This document shows positions 22,399 to 32,659 of a stretch of 64,000 nucleotides of DNA, piece after piece (position 1 is the first letter of the stretch; the number at the start of each line of letters is the position of its first letter). The stretch is from positions 13,665,660 to 13,729,659 of the forward strand of contig CM030715.1 in assembly GCA_017979445.1 (NCBI GenBank), given 5' to 3'. The position numbers and the translations under genes were made by a program. This DNA is from Akebia trifoliata. Its lineage: Eukaryota; Streptophyta; Magnoliopsida; Ranunculales; Lardizabalaceae. A model generated the notes under the pieces. That model ran no database searches and had not been told where the DNA came from. It was given only the letters and a program-made list of their open reading frames with translations.

Positions 22399-22760
22399 AT
22401 TCTTTGGATCTCCTCCTCAACTGCCTCAAGCTTGCTAGTTTTTCCTTTGTGGTGCTTCTTACCTCAATTGCTCTAAATTTGTCTTCTTCCTCTTGAACGA
22501 CATCTTGTCATTGTGGGTTGTAATGAATATCAATTGGTGGTCCTTGATTAGTTGAAGCCATGGGTGGTAGGATATTCTGCATTGGTAGCGATTATTGTTG
22601 CGATTGTTCCTACAGGGCCTGATTCTAGCCTAAGGTTTGATGTTGAACAACCTCAATGATGCTTGGATTTCCCATTAATAGATTCAAAATCTTTTCATGT
22701 TTTTCTAATGCCTTCAACACTATATTTAGTTTCGATGTGATATATGTTATTACTTTTGTT
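22399..22760 (-). pseudogene. Element A gag, N-terminal part
   Basis: The minus strand encodes an N-terminal Tat gag pattern: a helical segment (KALEKHEKILNLLMGNPSII), a Gln-rich stretch (EQSQQ), PPMASTNQGPPIDIHYNPQ, and an acidic helix (VVQEEEDKFRAIE) running into EEEIQRMK at the LTR B insertion point. The frame continues at 1570 into GKDSTNGMRFKDL once the insert and one duplication copy are set aside. Several stops are present. Gag is the structural particle protein. Confidence 0.7.
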
Positions 22761-22989
22761 ACTGACTATTGAGGTTGCTTTAAAGTGCTTATGGTTGGTT
22801 GTGAGCGTAGAAAATATGAAGGATTGTCAGATAGCAACTACTTCTTTTTGGGTCATTTGGCCACCTGTGGACAAGAGGTTAAGCGTTATTATATTATTTA
22901 CACAATGAGAATGCATGATGATTTATTAAGTCAAATTGGATTAATTGGTAAAGTTGAATTAAGAGAGCCTTGGACTGGGTTGGGATCGG

Positions 22990-23460
22990 ATTTTTTGTTA
23001 GCACGGAGTTGGAAGCTTGTTAGCACAGAGCTAGGGTTGGTCAAGACGAAGTTCGAGGCTTATCAACACAGAGTTGGGGTTGGTCAATACAAAACTGGGA
23101 GTTCACAGGCGTTGAGCTTGGGGTAGTCAGCATGAAGTTATGGTCAGCATAGAGTTGAAAGTTCATCGACGTGGAACTAGGATTTGTTAACATGAAGTTG
23201 GGTAATGGTTAGCACTGAGCTAGTAGTTTATCAACAGGGAGCCAGAGCATTGTCAGCACAGAGCTTTGGGTTTATCAACATGGAGCCTAAGGTTTGTCAA
23301 CACGGAGTTGGAAGTTTATCAGCAAGGAGCCCAAAGTTTGTTAGTACGGAGCTAGAGCTTTATTAGCATGGAGCTGGGGGTTTGTCAGCACGGAACTGGA
23401 GATTTGTCGGCACGGAGCTGAAGGATTGTCAACACGAAGTAGAGTATCAACATGGAATTG
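22990..23460. repeat. Degenerate 26-30-bp minisatellite in element A leader
   Basis: About 15 units of the form GTTTGTCAGCACGGAGCTGGAG with frequent substitutions. It lies upstream of gag on the minus strand, where Tat elements often carry leader repeats. The plus-strand open frame at its left edge (22785-23126) is not supported as a gene. Confidence 0.8.
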
Positions 23461-23519
23461 AAAAAATAATTTGTAAAGACAAATTACTGCAAACAGATTG
23501 AGTTGGAAAAATAACATTT

Positions 23520-23700
23520 TGTTAGCCTCCCATTCAATTTTCTAAAATCAAGATCGGCCAGTATCCCCAAGGAAGAGGTGGTTTACAATGCTTAGCAAAA
23601 GTACTCTCAAGTCACCTCATTTCCTTGAATAGACGTAATATATTCCCTTCATATCAATAGGGCAAGAACGTTCTTAGGCACTGACTTTAAAGAAAAATTG
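23520..23700 (-). other. Leader block shared by element A and Athila-1
   Basis: Text including CAATGCTTAGCAAAAGTACTC, CCTCATTTCCTTGAATAGAC, GGGCAAGAACGTTCTTA and TTGCAATTGGCA aligns in the same order with 40860-41010 of the Athila element, in the same minus orientation upstream of gag. It is noncoding in both. It may be a conserved packaging or leader element, or a recombination footprint. Confidence 0.6.
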
Positions 23701-23789
23701 CAATTGGCATTTTAAAATTCTTTTTTTTAAATCTAATTTGTTAGAAAATGATTGGATTCATTTGGATTGATCGATTGATTATTGATCAT

Positions 23790-24225
23790 GATGGACCACA
23801 TATGAATCATGGTTCGGGTTGAAATTGGAGAATGGGTCCTATTTAGGTTGAATAGGGATCATGGACCTTGTTTGGGTCGAATTTAGATCGTTGACCCAAT
23901 TTGGATTGGATACGGGTCGTGGACCTGATTTAAATTGGATATGGGTCATGAACCCAATTCAAAATGGATACGGGTCATAGATCCGATTTGGATTGGATAT
24001 GGGTCGTGAACCCATTTTGAAATTGATACGGGTTATAGGCCTGATTTGGATTGAATATGGATCATAAACCCAATTCGAAATGGATATAAATCGTAACCTG
24101 ATTTGGATCGAATATGGGTCGTAGACCCAGTTAGAAATGGATATGGGTCGTGGACTCGATTTGACATGGATATGAGTTGTGGACCTACTTTGAGTCGGAT
24201 TCAGGTCGTGGATCCGATTTTAGTT
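23790..24225. repeat. GGGTCGTGGACC minisatellite, about 30-bp units
   Basis: About 13 degenerate repeats of GATTTGGATTGGATATGGGTCGTGGACC, with alternation suggesting a 60-bp dimer. It is a second leader array of the minus-strand element upstream of the conserved block. Confidence 0.8.
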
Positions 24226-25041
24226 GATTTTTGATGATAGATAATAGTAAGTTTGATTGTGATCGAGGTCGATAGTTTGCCACGTTGGGTCAGAATCAAT
24301 TTTGATTGGTAGAGAATAGGCAAGTTTCATTTGGATCGAACGAAAGGTAATGAGTGGTGGGCCCTAAACTTAACGATAAAAGTGGTTCATTTAACCATTT
24401 TTTGACTTTAAAATTCAAAATAAAAATAAAGTCCAAGAGAAAAGTTGTCAAGACTGATGTAAGGGTGGAAATGAGCAACTTTGTTTTTTAAAATCCGTAT
24501 TTAATGCACGGACCAAGGTATTTTTATATAGTTCATGCTCTAACTACGGACCAAAACATATATTTTCAACCAAAAAAATATTTTTTTTAAAATGATGCAA
24601 AACATAAAGAAAATGTAGATTTCCCCATTTACCAAGGGAAACATGTACAAAAACAAGAAGGAAAGAAGGCCTAAATCTATACAACTTTGCCTTCAAGGGT
24701 TAAAAAAATTCAAAATACCCAAGGGTTGATATATCAACATTTGTGTCCTATGCCTCTAGTTGTATTGATACATGCTGCTATAGGTGGTTTAAGGTTACTC
24801 AATCTTCAAATCTCCATGCTCATTGAAATGTACACTTCTTGGTTAGTGATTGAGGTGAATGCTCTTCATCCCGCATCCTCAAATGAACGATCTAGGGGGC
24901 TTGAGAGTATTGATATCCATAATTAGATTTTAAAAGAGGAGGAGGTGGTTTGTGCAATGAGCTATAAAGTGAATGTCCATAAGTGCAATTACAAATATGT
25001 AACAACCCTTACAACTTTGAATTAAAATAAGATAAAGAAAT
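24226..25041. other. Unresolved junction between elements A and D
   Basis: No coding frame, LTR end or target duplication was recognised. It probably includes leader sequence of A on the left and of D on the right. ORFs here (24296-24478, 24687-24926) match no family I know. Confidence 0.4.
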
Positions 25042-25223
25042 AAATATTACATGCACTCCCACAAAGAAAAGAAAACAATAAAAACAATTGAGTTAATCAA
25101 GAAACCAACATGTTGGAAACAAAAACAAGAACAAGAAAGAAAGTTGGATATTTTTGAAAAAAGAAAAATGGTCAAGTAAAATCGGTTTGGACCCACTAGT
25201 ATTCTCCAGCAGAGTTGCTAAGT
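25042..25223 (-). other. Element D leader and primer binding site, copy 1
   Basis: Minus-strand AGCAACTCTGCTGGAGA (25203-25219) resembles the PBS of element C with several mismatches and lies just after an LTR end. The adjoining leader (AATATTTATTT, TTGTTTTCTTTTCTTTGTG) is repeated at 26229-26414. Confidence 0.65.
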
Positions 25224-25893
25224 TGTAAACATGATAATTCATCATAGAACCTCAATGCTACATTGTTTGGAGTAGCAACTATTCTTTTTTGAAATGGGTG
25301 TGAATGGACACCCGAAATAATTTTTAAAATTGATTTTTGCCATTGTAGTGACTCTCATTTATTAGAAAAGGTAAGGTCTACTTAAGATCTAGTTAAGGAG
25401 GTCCGGTTCGAGGATGGGGAAGGTGTTAGTCACCCCATCCTCTTCACCAAATGTGGTTACCATGAAAATTTGTCATTATTTTGAAAATTTTAAGAAAACA
25501 AAAAAAAATGTATGAGAATGCATGTTATAGGTGGTATGTGCATTGAGTGAAATGTTCTCTTAGAAAATGATTTTAATTTCAATGCGACATTAAAGGGCAT
25601 CCTATAGAAAAAGATGGCCCATGTGACCACATTATTTTTATGAATGTGAATGTAGGTTTGAACTTTTAAAAAGAGTCAATGATAGAGTTCCCTTGAGGCC
25701 ACAATCTTAATGCATGTATGCAAGGCTATAAACTTAGTGTTTCACCCCAACAAAAGGGTGACACATTTCTTTATCATTACCAAACATAGGTGAGTGTGTG
25801 CACTATGTGCAATATGATGCATGAAACATATAGATAGGGGAAATAAAGCTTCAAGCCCCACCGTTTCGATTAAACCTTAGTCCAACTTATTGG
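25224..25893 (-). mobile_element. Element D second LTR, truncated (3' part only)
   Basis: A direct repeat of 26415-27080: CATGTTTACA end, TGAATTATCATG context, GGAGGTCCGGTT and GGGAAGGTGTTA blocks, and GGTGACACATTTCTT. On the minus strand only the U5-side 670 bp remain. Upstream it joins a protease fragment abruptly near 25893. Confidence 0.75.
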
Positions 25894-26287
25894 AGGTTAT
25901 GTCCATATTCGATAGTATATCCAAGATCTCAAATGTCACTTCAAATGTGCATGAACCAATGGTGATAAGAAGATCCAATTCTCCTAGCGACTCAATTTTT
26001 CTACTATAAAAAGTTATGTTGGTCCTTTTAGTTGGCCTGATATGAGGCATATCTGTATTTAGCTTGTGCAAAGTTTGTAGGGGATAGACATTTAAAGTTG
26101 AGCCATTGTCGATCAATACCCTTGCTACCATCATGCCCTTACACATTATTATGATGTACAATGGTTCAATATGACCATGCTCTCTGTTGATAAATTCATC
26201 TTCTATGAAGGTGATCGAATTAGGGGTCAAATAAATATTACATGCACTCTCACAAAGAAAAGAAAACAATAAAGACAATTGAGTCAA
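25877..26287 (-). pseudogene. Element D retropepsin (protease) fragment
   Basis: The minus-strand frame contains RVLIDNGSTLNVYPLQTL, the catalytic D-N-G of Tat-type aspartic proteases, then a flap-like stretch and LGELDLLITIGSCTFEVTFEILDI. It covers most of a protease domain (about 110 residues). It is fused at its N-terminal side directly to leader sequence near 26229 and at its C-terminal side to truncated LTR near 25893, so gag and RT-integrase are deleted. The active-site Asp is intact, unlike element C. Confidence 0.85.
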
Positions 26288-26414
26288 TCAATAAACCAAT
26301 AAGTTGAAAAAGAAAACAAGAACAAGAAAGAAAGTTGGATATTTTTTAAAGAAGAAAAATGGTCAAGTAAAATTGGTTTGGACCTACTAGTATTCTCCAA
26401 CGGAGTTGCTAAGT
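26229..26414 (-). other. Element D leader and primer binding site, copy 2
   Basis: Minus-strand AGCAACTCCGTTGGAGA at 26394-26410, a few bases after the LTR end at 26415. Leader text duplicates 25042-25223. It changes to protease coding sequence at about 26229. Confidence 0.65.
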
Positions 26415-27370
26415 TGTAAACATGAGAATTCATCGTAGAACCTCAATGCTACATTGTTTGGAGTAGCCACCATTCATTTTTTGAAATGGGTGTAAATGGA
26501 GACCCAAAATGATTTTTAAAATTGATTTTTTCCATTGTAGTGACTCTTATTTATTGGAAAAGGGCAAGGTCTATCTAAGATTTAGGTAAGGAGGTCCGGT
26601 TAGAGGATAGGGAAGGTGTTAAGCACCCCATCCTCTCCACCAAAGGTGGTTACCTTGAAACTTGACCATTATTTTGAAAAACTTAAGAAAATAAGAAAAA
26701 TGTATGAGAATGCATGATATAGGTGGTGTTTGCATTGAGTAAAATGTTCCCTTAGAAAATGGTTTTGATTTAACTGTGACATTAACGGGCATCCTATGCA
26801 AAAGGGTGGCCTATGTAACCACATTATTTTTGTGAATGTGAATGTAGGTTTGAGTTTTAAGAGAGACTCCATGATAGAGTTCCCTTGAGGCCACAACTTT
26901 AATGCATGTATGCAGGGCTAGAAACTTAGTGTTTTACCCCAACAAGAGGGTGACACATTTCTTCATCATTGCCAAGCATAGCTGAGTTTGTGCATTGTGT
27001 GCAATATGATGTATGAAACATATAAATAGGGGAATTGAGACTTCAACCCCTACCCTTTTGATCGAACTTTAGTCCAACCTATCGTAGGTGGGAGAGGGTG
27101 TACATTACATTATAAGATTTTAGAAAAAAAAGAAAATAGAGGAATAGAAGAAGAAAATGCAAACTTTAAAAGCAAACTACATCCTAACCCACCTTGTCCC
27201 TTGATAGTCTTGAATGAACTTGATCTTTGAAAAGTGAACTTGAGAGTTGAGTAATATGATTAAGGGTTGAATGAGTTGAAGGTTAGAAGATGAGAGGACG
27301 AGTAGGGATTTTTGTAGAGTTTTTAGGTTAAGAAATGGGCTTGAGAGCATCATTGTTTATAGAAAATGAA

Positions 27371-27380
27371 TGTATTTATA
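27371..27380 (-). promoter_or_regulatory. TATA box of element D LTR
   Basis: Minus-strand TATAAATACA in TTCTATAAATACATTC, roughly midway in the LTR. The position and context match the TATA boxes of the other LTRs here. Confidence 0.55.
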
Positions 27381-27566
27381 GAATTTTTAAAGGACTTTTG
27401 GGGATAAAGTGGTCAAACCCTAAAAATAAAGAAAATTGACATGATATTTGGGTTATTTCTTTTTGAATTTTTCATTTGTATGAGGGTAAATATGTAATTT
27501 GTGAAAAAATCTAAAAAAGCATTATTTGATTTTTGATTTTTTATTAAATAGAGATTAAAAAACAAA

Positions 27567-27845
27567 AAACACTTTTGGGAAGGTGAATAGGGGTGACATG
27601 TGTAAAGGTGAAATGGTAGGTAAAAAATAGACCTTGGTTCATTTGTAAATAACTCATAAAGCAAAGGTAGATGTATATTTTTGAAATGGACTAATGATAG
27701 AACAAAAATACTTTTGGGTAGGTGAGTAGGGGAGTGACATATGTAAAGGTAAAGTGGTACGTGAAAAGTAGACCTTGGTCATTTGTAAATAATTCATAAA
27801 GTAAGGATGGATGTATATTTTTGAAATGGGCTAATGAGAGAGCTT
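27567..27845. repeat. 139-bp direct duplication in D LTR U3
   Basis: CTTTTGGG..AGGTGA.TAGGGG..GTGACAT starts at 27572 and 27711. Both copies continue through TAGACCTTGGT, CATTTGTAAATAA and GTATATTTTTGAAATGG. They differ by scattered substitutions and small indels. Confidence 0.8.
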
Positions 27846-28462
27846 TATGTATGTACTTGAAGATTCTAAACTTTTGAATGTATGATTGGAAGTTCTCTCA
27901 ACTTTATGGATTATTACCAAAGATCAAAGCACCTTTTTTGTTTTGACCACACTTTTTGGGAAGGGTATTATTTAATTTTCAAAAAAAGGGAGTTGACTAT
28001 CCAATTAAATTGAAGCATTGGGTATGGGGGGCTTATGAGAGATCAATATGTGTCATGTGAGAGAATGGACTTGGTATTAAGCTTAGAGGATAGACTTAGG
28101 TTGTAAACTTTGGGTTAGGAGATGGACTTGGTATATGAATAATGGTATTATGGACTTTGGGTTAAGATCTTAGGGTGACTTGGCTTGATTAGGATATGGG
28201 CTTTATTTATGGACTTGTGTTAGGATATGAGTAATGGGTTGGTTTATGGAGAATGGATATGGATTCGGATTAGATCATGGAAGTGGTATGAAATTAGATT
28301 GGATTAGGGACAAGGTTGAACATGCAAAACTATATGACATGATGCATGTATATGATGCCAAGTGGCAATGTGGACCCATTGAAAGACTTAAGTTCTTAAT
28401 TGAAATCAATTTGTGAACATTTGAATTTTCTTAACGGGTTCGTGCAAATTGGGGTGTCTACA

Positions 28463-29075
28463 GATTTGATTAAGCTTCTGGGAACTAGATGTCTTGATTG
28501 CTCTATTGAATAAGGTTTCTTCTTGGGATCGAACGACCATACTTTTTCTGGGTAATACTTTTTTTGTGAAATTAAGTATGACATAACTATTTTTCCTTCA
28601 CAAAATTTTGTCTTTTGTATCTAACTTTGATTTGTTCAATTTTTGAGAACTTCAAAAAATCTTTTTACTTTTTTTGTAAATGAAAACTTTCCTTTCATGA
28701 GTGAAAAGTATGATGGATTTCAACATCTTTGTTGGTGACTTCAACTGCATCATTCTTGACTACAAACCTTAATTTTAAGAATCATTTTTGACTTCATGTC
28801 TTAATTTGTCCAGTATTTGGGTGCAATCCGATCTAATGTTAGACAATGTAGTGATTGCATCTAACATATTTTTATAGGATCATGCAAAAAATTTGCTAGA
28901 TTTCACAAAAACTTATTGTTTTCTCATATTACTTGGGGAAAAGGTAGTACCAAATTGCACTTCTTGAGTATTTTCTTTAATTATAATATTTATCAAGTTT
29001 GATTAGTAAGTTATAAGTCCTTTTTCATATTAGATTTTATGCTCAAATCATTATTAGGTGCATGATAAATAGAAG
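28463..29075. other. Unassigned AT-rich spacer between D and G1
   Basis: No ORF longer than about 60 codons with a recognisable domain. A plus-strand VGDFNCIILD near 28731-28760 resembles the GDFN motif of LINE endonucleases, but nothing around it fits, so I leave it unassigned. Confidence 0.4.
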
Positions 29076-29666
29076 TGTGCGGTCGGAATCTGGCAGACGA
29101 CTCTGATTGTCCCAACCCACACTAATCCGAAGTTGTTCCTTGCGTCTCCTTCCTCGCGATGGCCTGGTACCTACGATAGTCACTCCGACGCTCAAGTTAT
29201 AGAGGTAGAGAAAACAGTCCTCAGTACTAGTTAGCTCTCGAACTCTCCAGTCCCCTTCTCAATAGTGCCTACTGTGCTATTTAACCCCCGTACCTTACCT
29301 TAGGGTTTCTCCTTCTATAGGTTGTAATATAGGCTGAAATCATGAGATTTTTGCTGACATGGTGGGGTTGTTTACCTAATCGGGATATTCTGCATCGATT
29401 AGATTTATCTGCAGAGATCCCCTCCAAGATTTTCGGGATTAACATGCACGCAACAGTATTATGGTTTTCTCGAGGCCTGGCCTACCCTGCCTGACAAGAC
29501 TGGCTTTGTTAGTGCTGTGCTGCCTACTGGCAAGACTAGGAACATCTCTGCTCTGACCTGCCCTCCTGTTGGACAGCGCCTCACCAACTGATCTGTGTCA
29601 GGTACCACTTGGCCGGCTTGGACATGTGTATGGTTAAGATTGTTGTGTAATTATTTCCCTTTACAA
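29076..29666 (-). mobile_element. Element G1 (Tat) 3' LTR
   Basis: Minus-strand TGTAAAGGGAAAT at 29666 to CCGACCGCACA at 29076, about 590 bp with TG...CA ends. A diverged copy is at 56844-57440. The PPT adjoins at 29667. The sense strand of the element is minus, as shown by its pol fragment at 42035-43030. AGAAG precedes the left end in both copies. Confidence 0.72.
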
Positions 29667-29679
29667 CTACCCCCTTTCG
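29667..29679 (-). other. Polypurine tract of G1
   Basis: Minus-strand GAAAGGGGGTAGT directly before the LTR start TGTAAAGG. The G2 copy has the equivalent GAGGGGGGTAGT at 57441-57452. Confidence 0.72.
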
Positions 29680-29944
29680 AAGAGGCACAAGATCTCTTCA
29701 TCTCCTCGAGATGCAATTCTGCTTTCCTACTAGTTACTTATGCTTTTCATAATTGCACTTGTTGTTTTCGAATCGACGCATTCAATGAAACGTCACTTCA
29801 AATCTCTGCCAACAGCTCAGATAAATTCCTCTTCATCTGTATCCGTCAACGTGTCCCTTCACTTTTTTGCACTACCCCCAATTTGTGACTCTTTGGCAAG
29901 ATTCGAGTTGTCCTCTCAGGCGTATCTACTCCTTTGCCTCTTCT

Positions 29945-29953
29945 TATAAATAG
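29945..29953 (+). promoter_or_regulatory. TATA box for the G1 antisense ORF
   Basis: TATAAATAG about 185 bp upstream of the ORF start, outside the LTR and pointing into the antisense gene. It is conserved as TATAAATGG in the second copy (57719-57727) with the same flanking CCTCTTCT. This suggests the antisense gene has its own promoter. Confidence 0.65.
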
Positions 29954-30128
29954 GGGACTTGGTGTATTCTCCATCTGCTCTGAAATTCTGTAAATCTGTT
30001 TCTGTACTTTTCTGCGAAGACTCTTTCTTTTTCTCATTCTACTTTGCTGGAACAGTTACCTTTTTGCTTCGAGGTAATTTCTTCCTCTCTCTATCTGTTT
30101 TCTTTATTTTTCTACATTTGGCCTTCCC

Positions 30129-32589
30129 ATGACTATCATTGTATCCCAACTCCGATGAAGCCTGTATATTCCTGTTTCGGTGCACATTCGGGTAGGCAGT
30201 GATTCTTATACCCCTGATGATTGCCATCAAGGAGAAATCTTTGTCTACGTTGGCCTTAGTTTTCCTCTCTTTGTTTTCCTTTTAGAGGTACTGAGTAAGA
30301 TAAACCGATCCTTCGGTCAAATGTCCAGGAACTTCTACCGTCTGGTGGAGGCTGTGGAGAAGATGGGCGTCACCCCCAATGACGTCTTCTTTCGGTACAA
30401 CCTGAAGGTGATTCCCAATCGATCAGGATTCTACTCGATGTCCTTCAAGAATGCAATAGTGGCTCTAACCCCTTCTCTTCTAAGTTCTGATAAAGGGTGG
30501 TACAAAGACCCCTTCTACATTTTTAGGGACTGAGAATTTTCCCCTAGCACTTCTCGTAAGGGATTCAGAGTCCCTCAAATCTTCTAAGGTAATATTATTT
30601 TTAGGCTACTGGCTAAAGTTTCCTCTTTCATTTACTCTACCCATGCTCTATTACTTTTTCAATTATTTTTCCTTTTCTAGTACAAAATCTTCTACTTTGG
30701 CGACCGCGGAGGCTAAGAAGATATAGCACAGAGCATCCGAAGATTTGAGGCCAGAGGTAATGGATCTTCAAACCAGAACTGCTGAGAGAGTGGTGGTGGA
30801 CGATCTTCTCGGTGACGTCCCTCTGCCACCGACACAACGAGCTCCTTTGGGCCATACCGTAGAGGGTCTTGATCTACTTTTGTCAGCTCTACAACGAAGG
30901 GATCCCAATAACCTGGTTCCTCCCTCCAAAGGACGGGGCTTGGGTCGTTTAACCCATTTTGAGTAGGACGCCTTTCCTGTTGGGGTTCTGCCTAGGCCCT
31001 CCGACGTCATGAACATTGACTCCTCAGAGTTCCATCTTTCCTCTGCCACCACGGCTATTCTGCTACCTGTCCCAACCAAGGTGCGAAGGAAGAAGAGAAG
31101 TAACTCTTCTCGTAGTGCTGGCCTTTCTGGGGAGGCTGTGCCACCTAGGGAGCCTACTGCCCTTGCCTCCATCTCTGCTTCTGCCTCTATTGCGACTGCT
31201 GTCGAGGCTACTATTGGTGTTGTTGTTGTTTCTACAAAGCTTCCTGAAGAGGTTCAAGTAGAGGTAGGGCAGAGTTTTGCTACCACTAGAGCGAATAGCC
31301 CTATTCTTCTTCTTCGGTTGTGAAAAAGATGTAGGCTAGTCAGGAAGAGTCTGAGGAGCCTTTCCCTTTCTGAAGGGTCTGAGGTTGAGGGCCCCCTTCT
31401 ACCCAAGACCCCTTTGGAGGATGATGCCTTTGCTTGGATGGGCCGCGGAGCCTATCTCTAATATGGGAACAAAGGCAACCTCTTTCATCCCCCTTACCAT
31501 GTCCACAATAAAGGTTACGAGATTAAGGATCTTGTAACCACTGCTTCCCTGCTTTCTTAGTCCATTCCCCTATGGACTGGGATGTTGTTGATTGGGCTAA
31601 TGCTGACTTGGGTTTCAATCTCTTCGTCCACGACCTTCATCAGGTAACTACTACTCTACCTATCCTGCTCAATTATTTTTTAATATATGTGCTCTAACAT
31701 ATTGTTTCTTACTTCGTTGGCTCAAATTTATGGAACCATGGCCTTCCTAAAGTGGTGTGAGGCTAAAAACCAGACAGTTGCCCTGGCTAAAGAACAGGAC
31801 GAGAAAATAACTGTGTTCCAAGCTAAGCTGGCTTCTTCTAGCCAATTTTCCCAAGAGGCTAAAGAGGAAATGAAGGCTAACCTAGTTCAATTCTCCAAGG
31901 CCAACCTAGATTTGGAGACATCAAATAAAAAGTTGACAGATCTCCAGGATATTTTGCAACTAGAGCTGGCCAGCTACAAGGAGAGAGTGTAATAGAGAGA
32001 TGCAGAGCTCCAAGACAAGGTTCAGCAACAAGAAATCTAGCTGAACTCCCTGAGAACAAGTACTGATTCAGTCAGGGCTGCTCAAGCTAAAGAGGATGAG
32101 GCTGAAACAAAGAAGCTTCTGGGGCAACTACAGGTCGAATACTCTCAGTTGGTAGAGGAATCTTCTATGAAAGCCTACTATGAAGGCTTCAAAGCTGCTC
32201 AGCTTTAGTATGAGGATGAAGAGGATGACAGGGATGACGAAGAGGACCTGGTTGATACACCCGAGGTAACTCCTATCCTGAATACTCCTTGGACTGGACG
32301 CTATGGGCGTGCTCCCCAGTTCCAGCTGGATGAGGAAAGAAATCCTACTGCCATCCTCAGTCATGCCCTTGGTGATCTTATAGAGGCTGGTGCTACCTTA
32401 AAATTGAACCTTACTCAAGCAACGGGTTCCTCATCTCAGCCTATCAATCCACCCCCTTTCCAATCATCCATTCATGTCATCGATATGGACCAAGATGGAG
32501 CCCCTGGTCCCTCTAACACCATTGTTAAAGCAGATCCTTCTGTTGTTCCTTCTCAGCTTTTTACTAATCTACCACCTTCCTTTGAGTGA
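30129..32589 (+). pseudogene. G1 antisense ORF: Transposase_28-like domain plus coiled coil, with introns
   Basis: An extra ORF antisense to pol between pol and the 3' LTR, as known in some Tat elements. ATG at 30129; an in-frame TGA follows within nine codons and is shared with the second copy. The domain (30250-30540) reads NFYRLVEAVEKMGVTPNDVF...FYSMSFKNAIVALTPSL...KGWYKDPFYI, matching my memory of the Pfam 'putative gypsy type transposon' family (PF04195). Probable introns are 30589-30680 and 31644-31719; the second acceptor has mutated to TG. The C-terminal half is a long coiled coil (FLKWCEAKNQTVALAKEQDE onward) with an acidic YEDEEDDRDDEED patch, ending at TGA 32587-32589. Function is unknown. 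Many stops make this copy dead. Confidence 0.72.
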
Positions 32590-32659
32590 TAACTTATTTT
32601 CTACTACTGTACTTGTGTTCTCTGTACTTATCCCGTCTTTCGGGATCTCTCTCTTATAC

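Larger units (their letters stand above)
26415..28462 (-). mobile_element. Element D LTR, near complete
   Basis: On the minus strand it begins TGTAGACACCCCAATTTGCA at 28462 and ends CATGTTTACA at 26415, 2,048 bp. The start shares the 12-base terminus of A, B and C but then differs, so it is another Tat family. It contains a TATA box (27371-27380) and a 139-bp duplication. The U5 has a TAACACCTTCCC motif as in C and B. No target duplication was confirmed, because the far end of D is unresolved. Confidence 0.75.

Noticed and set aside
28731..28760. GDFN motif suggesting a LINE endonuclease
   Set aside because: Only ten residues fit; the surrounding frames show no other endonuclease or RT motif.
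30768..31172. 134-codon minus-strand ORF opposite the G1 antisense ORF
   Set aside because: Shadow frame; the plus-strand frame is the one conserved in the second copy.
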